Counted from the stretch's first letter, positions 9,117 to 17,792 are shown. The stretch is DNA of 64,000 nucleotides from Streptomyces sp. NBC_01235 (GCF_035989285.1 NZ_CP108513.1:1-64000); one strand, 5' to 3'. Made by a program: numbers and translations. Notes: a model not told the origin generated them from the sequence alone.

Positions 9117-9161
9117 CTGAGCGCTGTAGTTGGCCCGACCCGCCAAGTACGACGCTCATTC
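9117..9161. repeat. Inverted pair of the ~19-bp motif
   Basis: CTGAGCGCTGTAGTTGGCC (9117-9135) faces a copy beginning CGCCAAGTACGACGCTCAT (9141-9159), with a five-base spacer, forming a large dyad. It lies just downstream of the HNH-ATPase gene and about 100 bases before the next gene. The opposed arrangement differs from the tandem arrays at 7726 and 12965. Confidence 0.65.
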
Positions 9162-9243
9162 CCTCGGGCGTGGCTGCTGGGCGACGTAGTAGCACCCCTA
9201 CCGTGTTCCCACCGAGCGTCGTGTCGGCTGGCTGCCGATTCGA

Positions 9244-9249
9244 TACGTT
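9244..9249 (+). promoter_or_regulatory. Candidate -10 box for a leaderless transcript
   Basis: TACGTT matches the TAnnnT -10 consensus of the principal Streptomyces sigma factor and ends six bases before the ATG at 9256. No Shine-Dalgarno sequence is present, so transcription would start at or next to the start codon. Confidence 0.4.
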
Positions 9250-9255
9250 GCCGAG

Positions 9256-12200
9256 ATGGACGAACGCTCTGACCACTGCCTCCGTTTGAGCAAGGCGCCC
9301 GAGCTGGCTGACGGGTCCCCCCTCTCTGTCGCGTTGACCGACCTGGGCGAACCAGGAGTTCGTGCCTTGGGTCTGTTGCGGTCGGCAGACCGGCTGCTGA
9401 CAGAGGAGCAGGAGTGGGAGCGGCGGAGTGAGATCGTGATCTCCTGCTGTCGCGGCGCGGTGGAGGGTCTGCTGAAGCTCGCCGGCAAGGAGTCAGAGTT
9501 CATCGGCACAGGGAGTACGGGGCGGGAGCTCTCCGCCAGGCTCAAGGTGCTGCTGAACGCCCGGAGATCCTCCGGGGCGCTGGAGAAACTGGAGGCCGAG
9601 CTCGACGCGCTCGGCAGTCTCCCGGCCGAACTCACTTCGAAGGACGCCCTGTTCACCAAGCTGAAGGCTGTGGTGGCGGCGCGGGGCCAGCACAAGGCCC
9701 CGGTAGCGAACCCGTCAGCCGTGTTCGAAGCGCGGGCTGCTCTGGCGGCTGAGGTCGATGCCTTGGATGCCCTTCCGGACCGGTTGTCCGAAGGCGACGC
9801 GGTCTTCGTCAGACTCCGTGAACTGTTCGAAGCCCGCAAGGCCCATGAGGCCTTCCTGCGGGACGCTCTGGCCGCCGAGTTCGAGGCGGTCGAAGAAGCA
9901 TTCGCCGCGTTCACGTACGAGCAGGCCAACGGCTGGGAGTTCCGGGCGCGGAAGGTCAGCAAGCTGGTCCATCAGCAGACTCGCCGGGAACCGGGCGCTG
10001 TCGAACTCCAGGCCATCAAGGCATGGTCGGACTTCTACCAGGACGCCAACGTGACGGTGCATGGCGAATCCGCCGACACCGAGCTTGCCGCCTCGACTTT
10101 GCACAAGATCATCGCCGCCGTCGAGCAACTGTTCGTAGACCTTCCAGCCCGGGCGCCGCGGCTACGCGAACTCGTCAACCTCTCCCAGCCCACTCAGGAA
10201 GAGGCCGACGAAGTCTCAAGGATCACCGACCCCAGAGCCAACAGCTACTTCTTCGAGAAGGCCACCAGCTCGGCATGGCTCGACCTGCTCCCGGAGAACA
10301 GGCTGTTGCCGGAGAGCGACAGGTGGACCGCTGCCTCGTATTTCGAACGCCTCGCGGCTAAGGATCCCGAACGCGTGCTGGCATGGCTCGATGCCAGACT
10401 CAACGCGATCACGAAGCTGGGGCCTGCCGCTACAGCGCAGACAGTGCGCCTGGCCCGAGTGCTCGGCGCCGCCGCGAGCGCGTTCGTCCTGCGGCTCGTG
10501 AAGACCAGCGAGACCGATGGCTTGCTGCTCGACATCCACTACTGGGCTGTTGACGTTCCTGCGCGGGAGCGGAACGGACAGTGGGTCAGCGTGGTGACCC
10601 GCGTGCTGAAGAGCGCCGCAGCCACCAGCTGGCTGGATCCCTGGGAGGCGCAGCAAGCACTGGAGCATCTCAAGGCGGCCGGGGCCCGGCCTGAGGACGG
10701 CGGGCCAGAGATCTCGGTGGCGAATCTGGTGCGACAGGGCCTGGCGGAGGTGATGGCGGCTGGCTTGAATTCTCCCGACGGTGTCGGCGAGTTCGAGGTT
10801 GAGAACGACCTGCGGTCGGTTGGCGCCACGCATCCGGGCGACTCGCTGGTGCGGTTGATCGCGCGGGCGTGCTTGGACTTCGCACGGTACGAGGCGGGAT
10901 ACGGACTCGCTCTCGGTGTCCGTACAAGGCAGTGGTCCAGTGGGCTTCCCGCAGGACCGGTGCTCGACCGGCTGGTCGCGGTGCACCTCTTGGAGGTCCC
11001 ACCGGGGAACGAGTCGGACGTCTGGTGGGAGGCGGCGCTCGGAGTCATCTCACGGATTGGAGCCATGCGGAGGACGACGGCGGACCTCGCGGACTTCCTG
11101 CGCGCCGTGAACAGCGCCTGCTCCGAGGCGCGATCGCCTCAAATGGAGGCCGCGCTGGCGAATGGTCTTGGCGCCCCGCCGGACGCGGCCGGTCTCGAAG
11201 CCGGCCTCCAGGCACTCAAAGATCGCAAGCCGCTGCCCACGGTCCGGACCTGGTTCATGGTGTGGTCGCTCTCGCCCATCCTGCCAGCGTCCGTCCTCGC
11301 TCTCTGGCAGCCCGTCCTCGATCTCTTCGCCGAGCGGTTCGGCACTCCGCCGGAGCGGCCCGCACCACGATGGGAAGTCGTCTCGGTGGAGCGGGTACCC
11401 GAGGACGGATTCGCCGAGCTGTCCGCCGCGGCTGGCTCCGACGGAGCCGTCGCCGCCGCCCGCATGCTCGCTGCGGCGGCAGAGCCGGGCGACACCAGTC
11501 GTGAGCGGGACGATGAGGAAGTCCTGCTGTCCACCCTGGTCAGCGAGGCACCTGAGACCTGGATGGCCGACCCGGAACAGGTGTCGGCCGAGCTTGTGGA
11601 CCTCCACCTGCAGGCCGCCTACTTCGCCGCCCTGGAGAACCAGATCACCGCCGGCCGGACGTCCGCCGACGCTGAGACCATCCGCCGCATGGTTCTCGCT
11701 ATGTGGGACCTCATCCCTGTCGCGGATTCCCCTGCAGGGGACGCCGAAGCGGCCCAACGCCTTGAGCGCAGCTTCTGCCGTCTTCTCCATACCGCTTGGT
11801 CCCGCGACGTCGATCTCGGCGAGACCGCGGCCGAGGTCGCCGTCTGGCTCGACGGTATCGTCGCGGCATGGACCGCTCCCACTCAATCGACGGCAGACCC
11901 TGCCGACGTGATGTCGAACTCGGTCGGGGGCCTCGCGCTACTTGCCCTGATCCGTTGGGGTAGCCATCGTTCCCGTGTTGAAGGCGCGCCCCCCGTGGAG
12001 ATGACCGCACGCCTCGACGCCATCCTCGACGCCGCCCCAGACGACCGAGCGCTGGCCGCTATCGGGTGGGCCCTCACACCGCTTCACCGACATGCCCGCC
12101 GTTGGTTCGCCGACCATCGCGCCGAGCTTCTCAGCCTCGACGATACGTGGCGGCCCGCTCGCACCTGGCTCAAGCACCTGCCGGTCAACGTGGATGTGTT

Positions 12201-12843
12201 CGGCCAGATCGACCCGGACCGGCTGCAAGCTCTCCTGTGCTCCCCCGACATCGACCAGGAAGCATTTCGGTGCGCGCACGCCTTCCTCATCGCCCCGGAC
12301 GTCCTCGGACCGATCGAAGGCTTCGTATCGGCCTTGGCTCAGCGAGCCGCCGGCCCAGCTGCGGTTTCGCGCCTACTCTCTCGGACAGCGAGGATTTTAC
12401 CCAAGGACGGTAGCGGGGAAGACCTGAACGACAACGCCTTCCGCTTCTGGCGGGCCGTGCTCGCCCTGGAAGTACCGGAGGGCCACGCTCACCTGCACGG
12501 TGCAGGCGCCTTCTCCTTCGCCGTGGGCCTGGACGACCAAACATGGCTGGACCTGACCCGGCGCACGGTGGAACAGACTCCACTCGTGGAAGCGCCGGAC
12601 CACGTAGCCCGGCGGGCCGCCCGGCATCCACAGTCGACGGACGCGCGGGCCATCCTGACAGGCCTCCTCCCGCTTTACGACGGCGCTGCGCCCTCAGACC
12701 TTGCCCCGTATCGCGGAGGCGAGATCGTAAGGAACGCGTTCTCCGCGTGGCAGGCCAGTGCTCCTGGCAGCGAGGGACGGAAGGCACTGGGCGAGGCTCT
12801 CGCCCGCCATGGCGGCATCGTCGACGCCGCCATCGACGAGTAG
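9256..12843 (+). CDS. Giant alpha-helical protein of unknown function (1195 residues)
   Basis: An uninterrupted 1195-residue protein with strong codon bias; I do not recognise its family. It appears almost wholly alpha-helical, with Ala-, Leu- and Glu-rich repeats through residues ~50-250 and a HEAT/TPR-like succession of short helices from ~330 to the end. There is no P-loop, no membrane segment and no signal peptide. A block around residues 255-285 (FYQDANVTVHGES) resembles helical HEPN-type segments, but the match is weak. Size, isolation and position in a presumed defence island, bracketed by the 19-bp motifs, suggest a scaffold or sensor. The function is unknown. Confidence 0.8.
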   Translation: MDERSDHCLRLSKAPELADGSPLSVALTDLGEPGVRALGLLRSADRLLTEEQEWERRSEIVISCCRGAVEGLLKLAGKESEFIGTGSTGRELSARLKVLLNARRSSGALEKLEAELDALGSLPAELTSKDALFTKLKAVVAARGQHKAPVANPSAVFEARAALAAEVDALDALPDRLSEGDAVFVRLRELFEARKAHEAFLRDALAAEFEAVEEAFAAFTYEQANGWEFRARKVSKLVHQQTRREPGAVELQAIKAWSDFYQDANVTVHGESADTELAASTLHKIIAAVEQLFVDLPARAPRLRELVNLSQPTQEEADEVSRITDPRANSYFFEKATSSAWLDLLPENRLLPESDRWTAASYFERLAAKDPERVLAWLDARLNAITKLGPAATAQTVRLARVLGAAASAFVLRLVKTSETDGLLLDIHYWAVDVPARERNGQWVSVVTRVLKSAAATSWLDPWEAQQALEHLKAAGARPEDGGPEISVANLVRQGLAEVMAAGLNSPDGVGEFEVENDLRSVGATHPGDSLVRLIARACLDFARYEAGYGLALGVRTRQWSSGLPAGPVLDRLVAVHLLEVPPGNESDVWWEAALGVISRIGAMRRTTADLADFLRAVNSACSEARSPQMEAALANGLGAPPDAAGLEAGLQALKDRKPLPTVRTWFMVWSLSPILPASVLALWQPVLDLFAERFGTPPERPAPRWEVVSVERVPEDGFAELSAAAGSDGAVAAARMLAAAAEPGDTSRERDDEEVLLSTLVSEAPETWMADPEQVSAELVDLHLQAAYFAALENQITAGRTSADAETIRRMVLAMWDLIPVADSPAGDAEAAQRLERSFCRLLHTAWSRDVDLGETAAEVAVWLDGIVAAWTAPTQSTADPADVMSNSVGGLALLALIRWGSHRSRVEGAPPVEMTARLDAILDAAPDDRALAAIGWALTPLHRHARRWFADHRAELLSLDDTWRPARTWLKHLPVNVDVFGQIDPDRLQALLCSPDIDQEAFRCAHAFLIAPDVLGPIEGFVSALAQRAAGPAAVSRLLSRTARILPKDGSGEDLNDNAFRFWRAVLALEVPEGHAHLHGAGAFSFAVGLDDQTWLDLTRRTVEQTPLVEAPDHVARRAARHPQSTDARAILTGLLPLYDGAAPSDLAPYRGGEIVRNAFSAWQASAPGSEGRKALGEALARHGGIVDAAIDE

Positions 12844-12964
12844 ACCGACGATGGATCAACTGCCCCGAACGGTTGGACGTTGTCGTGCACCTTGATCCCG
12901 AAAGGAGTTACCCAACGCCTACACCGACCGGCTCGCTACCTCCCTCGATCACCAGCGCTCAACT

Positions 12965-13006
12965 CCGCCAAGTACAACACTCACTCGCCAAGTAAAGCGC
13001 TCAGTC
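12965..13006. repeat. Two tandem copies of the ~19-bp motif
   Basis: Units begin at 12965 (CCGCCAAGTACAACACTCAC) and 12986 (CGCCAAGTAAAGCGCTCAG), 20-21 bp apart, in the orientation of the copy at 9141. They lie between two convergent genes (the 1195-residue gene and tpg), where a promoter operator is not expected. This favours a boundary or recombination role over simple transcriptional control. Confidence 0.65.
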
Positions 13007-13042
13007 ACAGGTCCGGGCTCGCAGGCTGTTCGGGCGCGGTTG

Positions 13043-13600
13043 CTACAGGTCGAACTCGAGGTGCTCGATGTCCGTGAAGCGGACCTCCTCCAGCTGGCCG
13101 GCGCGGCGGCCGTTGTCCTGGAAGTACATCTCCTTGAGTGCTTCGGCGGCGATCCGCTGGAGCTGCCGGTCGGTGGCGCCGGCCTCCTGGGCGTCGAAGA
13201 GGCGGGCGGCGTAGCGGGGCGGCAGCGCGACGGTCAGGTGTCGAAGGCGGTCCTCGTCCGTCGTGCCGATTGGTGCGGTGTAGCCGATGCGGGCGCGGGT
13301 GTCAATGACGATGCCGCCGGTGGTCGCCGCCTTTTGCCGCGCCTGGGCGCGGATCTGCGGCTGCCACCGCTTCTTCACCTCCCGCTCCAGGCGGGCTGCG
13401 AGGTCCGGGCGGGGCTTCTTGATCTGGTTCTTCACGTACCGCTCGACCGTGCGCTGCGAGATCCGCAGCATCTGGGCGACCGCCTTGGTGCTCTTGAGCT
13501 GCTTGACCAGGTACCGCATCTGCGCGGGCGCGCTCTTGGGCGCTGGGCGGGTGAACGCCTTGTGCACTGCGGCGTCCAGGCCGTTGCCGAACAGGCTCAT
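13043..13600 (-). CDS. tpg: Telomere terminal protein Tpg
   Basis: A 185-residue protein with the start (MSLFGNGLDAAV), the central helix-turn-helix (AQMLRISQRTVERYVK, ~38-53) and the C-terminal block ending IEHLEFDL that are highly conserved in Streptomyces Tpg. Tpg is covalently attached to the 5' ends of linear replicons and primes fill-in of the telomeric 3' overhang. Length equals the usual 184-185 residues. It lies 10 bases downstream of tap in the same direction, the normal tap-tpg operon. A GGAGTAGG-type ribosome-binding site lies within the tap-tpg junction. Confidence 0.97.
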   Translation of the reverse strand: MSLFGNGLDAAVHKAFTRPAPKSAPAQMRYLVKQLKSTKAVAQMLRISQRTVERYVKNQIKKPRPDLAARLEREVKKRWQPQIRAQARQKAATTGGIVIDTRARIGYTAPIGTTDEDRLRHLTVALPPRYAARLFDAQEAGATDRQLQRIAAEALKEMYFQDNGRRAGQLEEVRFTDIEHLEFDL

Positions 13601-13610
13601 CGCGCTCTAC

Positions 13611-15830
13611 CTACTCCCCGGTGTCCTGGTCGGTGACGGTGCCGTCCTTGATGTACCGCGCGAGGTTGAGGTCCGGGGCGTCGAACCGCTCGCGAACGCC
13701 CTCGCCCCACAGCACGCTCTGCGTGCCCTCCCACTTGACGAGGCCGGGGTTCACGCCGAGCTTGAAGCCGCCGGGCAGGGGCTTGCCGTCCCGGTAGGGC
13801 AGGAAGTCCAGCGGCGACGGCCCGTCGGAGGCGTAGACGGCGCAGTCCGAGAGGACCGCGACCGGGTACTGCCCGGTGAACGCCGCGTGCTTGACGATCT
13901 TGCGGTGCATGTTGATCCGCGTGCGGGAGATGACGGCGGCGCGGATGTCCGGACGCCACGTCGGCCGGGCAAGGGCCCGCCACGGCTGCCCGGGCTTCCA
14001 ACCCTCCCCGCGCGGACGCTCACGCAGCTTGCCGATGCCCCCCTTCACCGTCGCCTTGACCGCGGACACCACGATCGCCAGTTGGGGGTCACGCTGCCGG
14101 TAGCCGTCCATCGCCGCGAGGAAGTCGGCCGGCGACAGGCCCGCGTGCACGCCGAGGTCGGCCATCGTGGCGAGGTACGCGTCGCGCAGCCGGTTGTACC
14201 AGCCGTCCAGGTAACGCCCGTTGTCGTAGCGCACCCACGCCTCGACCGGGCGCACCTCGTAGCCCAGTTCGACCGCGTACGCGACGGTGGGCGTGGCGTA
14301 CCAGGCCGGCCCTTCCGGGCGCTCGCCCTTCGGCGTGAACGGACTGGGCAGCAGCCCGGCGTCCAGCTGCGCCCATTTGTCCTTGGCCACCTTCACGCGG
14401 GACAGGTCGACGTGGCTCAGGTCGACCAGCCAGGAACCGGGCAGTTTCGGATCGAAGACGGGGTTCTTGACGTGCGTCGGCGCCCCAAGGCCGACCGTGA
14501 GGCCGTTCGCGCCAGCGGCGAAGGCCATGTTCACGTCGATGCCCACCAGGTGAGGGCGAAGGCATTCGGCGTCGGTGAGCGGGCGCGCCCAGTCGTACGC
14601 CTCCTCCACCAAGACTTCAGCCGGGGTGCGGTGGTGGAAGCGCGGCAGGTCTGCGACCAGCGGGTGCCCGTCGGGGGCCTCGCACGGTGCGCAGTCCACC
14701 GGATCCTTGCCCAGAGAGCCGGGGTTGTGCTCGGAGTGCCGCTTGCCCGTTGCGTCCGGTTCGGAGGCACGGGTCGGCGGGTGCAGGGCAGTCATCAGCT
14801 CCAGGCCGGTCACGGCGGTCGATCCGCGCGGCGTCATCACGCGGGCCGCATACGTGCCCAGCAGCCGGGCCAGGTCCGCCGGCGGCAACTGCCCTGTGTC
14901 GGCCCAGTGCCGGGTGTCGAGCGCGTCCCACGACGGGATGCACAACTGCACGCAGGAGCGTTCCGAGCCCTGCGCGGGGCGGTAGATCCTCGCCCACGGC
15001 CCAAACCCGCGCTTGGTCAGCTGCCAGTCGGCGCGCGTCAGCTGCTTGATGACCTTGTGGCCCTCCGGGATCCGGCCGGCCAGGCGCTCCTCCTTGGTGA
15101 GCGTGACGGGCAGGCCGTAGCGCTCCAGCGCGGCGTCGGTCAGCACGAGCAGCGGGTCGGCGTCCTTGCCTGGCCCGGACAGCTTCGGCTGACCGAGCCG
15201 CCCCTCGCTCAGCATCCACTCCACCAGGGCCGCAATCGACTTCGCCGGTACGTCAAGTACCAGGCCGCCGACGCAGTACGCCAGCACCTGACCGTCTTCG
15301 ACGTCGACGACCGCGAGCGGCCCGTTCTCGAACCGCGCATCGGCACCACCGGCTGGGGTGCCAGCCGGGGCGGCCTTCCGCGCGGGCGACCGACGCGACG
15401 TCAGCCTGGTCGTGGCCCCCGGATGCGGCACAGTGGCAGGGCGCAGCGCGGTGTTCTCAGAAGCTGGCTCCTGGATCGGTGCTGTGGGTTCGGTGCGGGC
15501 TTTGGCCGGTTCAGCTCCCGTTGGCGCAGGAGCGGCTGGGGGGGCAGGCGTCTCGGGGGCCGCCGTGTCCTCAGAGGGCACCGGGGCGTTGGCGGGGTAG
15601 AGCTGGGCGAGCTGCTTGAGCATGCGGGCATAGGCGTCGCGCTCCGGCGGCCGAGGCTCGGTCTTACCGGCCTCCCAGCCGCCGACCGTCGCGCGCCGCA
15701 CCTGTAGTGCGGCGGCCACCTCGTCCAGCGTCAGGCCGTGCGCCTGGCGCAGCCGCCTGCGCTCCGCCGGGGGCGGCAGCGGGGAACGGGACGCGATGAG
15801 CGCGTCGACCGCGTCGAACAGCTCGGACAT
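13611..15830 (-). CDS. tap: Telomere-associated protein Tap
   Basis: A 739-residue protein from the ATG at 15830, which has GGAGGTG seven bases upstream; the reading frame is open 90 bases further but without a site. Residues ~20-75 form a Cro/C1-type helix-turn-helix (LTLDEVAAALQVRRATVGGWE). A Pro/Ala-rich linker follows (~80-190), then a large C-terminal region with basic patches. Tap binds the folded telomeric overhang and recruits Tpg; the two are normally encoded together, as here. Length equals the classic chromosomal Tap. Its presence 14 kb from a telomere supports a self-sufficient replicon end. Confidence 0.95.
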   Translation of the reverse strand: MSELFDAVDALIASRSPLPPPAERRRLRQAHGLTLDEVAAALQVRRATVGGWEAGKTEPRPPERDAYARMLKQLAQLYPANAPVPSEDTAAPETPAPPAAPAPTGAEPAKARTEPTAPIQEPASENTALRPATVPHPGATTRLTSRRSPARKAAPAGTPAGGADARFENGPLAVVDVEDGQVLAYCVGGLVLDVPAKSIAALVEWMLSEGRLGQPKLSGPGKDADPLLVLTDAALERYGLPVTLTKEERLAGRIPEGHKVIKQLTRADWQLTKRGFGPWARIYRPAQGSERSCVQLCIPSWDALDTRHWADTGQLPPADLARLLGTYAARVMTPRGSTAVTGLELMTALHPPTRASEPDATGKRHSEHNPGSLGKDPVDCAPCEAPDGHPLVADLPRFHHRTPAEVLVEEAYDWARPLTDAECLRPHLVGIDVNMAFAAGANGLTVGLGAPTHVKNPVFDPKLPGSWLVDLSHVDLSRVKVAKDKWAQLDAGLLPSPFTPKGERPEGPAWYATPTVAYAVELGYEVRPVEAWVRYDNGRYLDGWYNRLRDAYLATMADLGVHAGLSPADFLAAMDGYRQRDPQLAIVVSAVKATVKGGIGKLRERPRGEGWKPGQPWRALARPTWRPDIRAAVISRTRINMHRKIVKHAAFTGQYPVAVLSDCAVYASDGPSPLDFLPYRDGKPLPGGFKLGVNPGLVKWEGTQSVLWGEGVRERFDAPDLNLARYIKDGTVTDQDTGE

Positions 15831-15850
15831 GCAGCACCTCCAGTCCCGCA

Positions 15851-15891
15851 ACTCTAGCGTGAAGCGTACGTTTCGCGTACCAAACACGTAC
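15851..15891 (-). promoter_or_regulatory. tap promoter with putative operator
   Basis: On the minus strand TAGAGT (15851-15856) is a good -10 box about 20 bases upstream of the tap start. Immediately upstream is a perfect dyad, GTACG at 15866-15870 and CGTAC at 15876-15880, with a third CGTAC at 15887. Repeats overlapping the -35 region suggest repression, possibly by the helix-turn-helix of Tap itself; that is inference. Confidence 0.45.
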
Positions 15892-16101
15892 GGATGGCGT
15901 AAATGGCGGTGGGGGTTCACGGTTGCTTCGGGAAGGGTGTTCTCGGGCTTGGGTTACTGCTGGCTCTCTAGCCGAGGGCCTGCGGTGGTGTCTTGGCTAT
16001 GCCTGAACTGACCGGGGAGAGCGGCTTGGTGTGAGAGATCTGGGAGAGCAGACCGCCGCCGTGCACCAGCCATCGCGGTGGCAGAACGCTCGGGGGCGGG
16101 C

Positions 16102-16656
16102 ATGGGTGAGATCGTCAAAGGGCTCGAGCGGGCGTTGCTGACCCGTCCCGTGCCTACGCGGGATGCCGCTGTGCGTTTCCTGCTCAGGGCGGAGAAGGGC
16201 TCCACGATGAACGTGGCTGTCCTCCTGGGGATCTCCCAGCGCACGGTCCAGAGGTGGGTCACCACCCGGCCGGGAATGCGCCGCCGTCCCAGTGCCGTGC
16301 ATGCGGGGTTGATCGATGAGGCTGTCAGAGCACGGTGGCAGCCCCTGGTGCGCGCCCGCCGGCGGGCCCGGGCCGAGGCCGACGGGTTCGTCTTCCACAC
16401 CAGGGCGCGGTTCGGATTCGCCGCTCCGGCAGGCTCGTCGGACGATCCACGAGTACGGCTGATCACCCAGTACTTATCAGGAGAAGTGGCCCGCGAGCTG
16501 TTCGCCGCCCGGGATGCCGGCGGGGGCGAGCAGCAGCAGCTGGTGATCCTCGCCCGGGCTTTGGGGCATGCCTATTTCCGGGACGGAGGCCGACGTGCTC
16601 ACGGTCTCGGGATCGCCTTCACCGACGTGGAGTTCGCCGATTTCTCCATCGACTGA
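16102..16656 (+). CDS. Second, divergent Tpg-family terminal protein
   Basis: A 184-residue protein collinear with Tpg over its whole length: N-terminal MGEIVKGLERALLTRP, a central helix-turn-helix (VAVLLGISQRTVQRWV, ~37-52), RWQPLVRAR, an FHTRARFGFAAP block matching the IDTRARIGYTAP block of Tpg, and a C-terminus ending FTDVEFADFSID. The ATG at 16102 is preferred over an upstream GTG at 16078 because it aligns with the Tpg start. Identity to the neighbouring Tpg is clearly partial, so this is an ancient paralogue rather than a recent duplicate. It is divergent from tap and convergent with the transposition module (20 bases between stops). Codon 125 is TTA (16474-16476), which in Streptomyces makes translation depend on the bldA tRNA. 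Confidence 0.88.
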   Translation: MGEIVKGLERALLTRPVPTRDAAVRFLLRAEKGSTMNVAVLLGISQRTVQRWVTTRPGMRRRPSAVHAGLIDEAVRARWQPLVRARRRARAEADGFVFHTRARFGFAAPAGSSDDPRVRLITQYLSGEVARELFAARDAGGGEQQQLVILARALGHAYFRDGGRRAHGLGIAFTDVEFADFSID

Positions 16657-16675
16657 CGTGCGCCTGGGGCCGGGT

Positions 16676-17779
16676 TCAGGACGAGGGCGGGATCTGGTGC
16701 CGCGTCAGCATCGCGTCATAGCACTGTGCTTCCTTGCGTTCGCGCCAATCCCACTGGATACCGCCGGTGCGCGGGCCGGCGGACGGCTGGGGCGGGCGGA
16801 GCCTGGCCGCCTCCGCTACGCGCAGCAGGTGGGCGCGGTCGTGAGGGCCGGCCAGCAGATGCTGGTCCTGGCCAGGAGCGAGCCGAGCGAAGCAGACGGC
16901 GGCCTTCAGGAAGACGCGCGCCCACGACGGCACACCGTAGGTAGCGCAGCCGTCGGTGTAGCGGGTGCGGTCGTGCAGGGCCAGGGTGGCTGCGGTGTCG
17001 TCGTAGTCGCCTGGGCGGGCGGTGGCGAGCTGTTGGAAGGAGGCGCCGGTGAAGAGCGCGGCGGCGAGGGCGGCGGCCAAGCGGGGGTGGGCGGTCACGG
17101 TGGCCAGGCGTCGGGCGATTTCCCGGGCTGTCTGCTCGGTGAACGGTGCGGGTGGCGGGCGGTGCCGGAAGGTGATCACTGGCGGCGTGCACGGGGCGGT
17201 ACATGGAGCGGGGCTGTCGTAGGAGACGAGGCGGTCCAGCACGGGCAGGGTGAGCCACCGGTCTGCCGGCCGGGCGGGTTCGTCAACAGGCTGGGGTACG
17301 GGTGCGGTCGTGCCGTAGTAGTGGCGGCGGGCGGCCTGGAAGTCGGTGGTGACGGCGTAGTCGGCCGTCTGCAGGGCCTGGTGCAGGGCGGCGGGCAGGT
17401 GGGGGCGGTGGCAGATCAAGGTCAGGTGGATGCCGGTGAGGGCGCGCAGTTGCAGGAGGCGCATTGTGCGGCGGGCGGTGAGGCGGTGGGTGCGCAGGAC
17501 GGTCAGCCGGGTGACGGGCAGGGCAGTGATCCAGGCGGTGGCGGCTTCCCAGGCGGGCTGACGGCCGGCGGGGAAACGCCCCGGGAGCAGGGGCGGTTTG
17601 CCTAGGGCGGCGAGAAGGTCGTGGGCGAGGCCGGTCTCGCTGGTGGTGCCCGGGCCGGGGTGCAGGGTGATCCGCCCGGAGGGCGGATGGTGGGCGGCCA
17701 GGGCAGTGTGCGTGTGGACCGCGTCGTCGCCTGGGTCGATGACCACGGCTACGGGCGGCGGGGGCACGGCGGGCGGCAT
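16676..17779 (-). CDS. Last gene of the transposition module: degenerate ATPase-like half plus unknown C-terminal half
   Basis: About 367 residues from the ATG at 17779, 14 bases after the TniB-like stop; the frame is open to 17839. I do not recognise the family. Residues ~30-140 line up by eye with the core of the neighbouring ATPases: a DLLAALGKPP helix matches their ALxLPxR region, and RLTVLRTHRLTARRTMRLL occupies the place of VLVVDEAQRLPVPCLEYLQ. The Walker A loop and the Asp-Glu pair are gone. The C-terminal half (~210-330) vaguely recalls a tyrosine recombinase body (LFTGASFQQLATARPGDYD) but lacks the catalytic R-H-R-Y set. Its place after tniA-tniB is where Tn5053-type elements encode TniQ, yet no TniQ zinc fingers are visible. 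It may be an adaptor for target choice. Confidence 0.65.
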   Translation of the reverse strand: MPPAVPPPPVAVVIDPGDDAVHTHTALAAHHPPSGRITLHPGPGTTSETGLAHDLLAALGKPPLLPGRFPAGRQPAWEAATAWITALPVTRLTVLRTHRLTARRTMRLLQLRALTGIHLTLICHRPHLPAALHQALQTADYAVTTDFQAARRHYYGTTAPVPQPVDEPARPADRWLTLPVLDRLVSYDSPAPCTAPCTPPVITFRHRPPPAPFTEQTAREIARRLATVTAHPRLAAALAAALFTGASFQQLATARPGDYDDTAATLALHDRTRYTDGCATYGVPSWARVFLKAAVCFARLAPGQDQHLLAGPHDRAHLLRVAEAARLRPPQPSAGPRTGGIQWDWRERKEAQCYDAMLTRHQIPPSS

Positions 17780-17792
17780 GGCGACGTGGTGG

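Noticed and set aside
13287..15707. 806-codon plus-strand ORF opposite tap
   Set aside because: Antisense shadow; tap and tpg on the minus strand are unmistakable.
16676..17779. Assignment as TniQ or as a functional tyrosine recombinase
   Set aside because: No zinc-finger cysteines of TniQ and no R-H-R-Y catalytic set; only position and faint fold resemblance suggest either.
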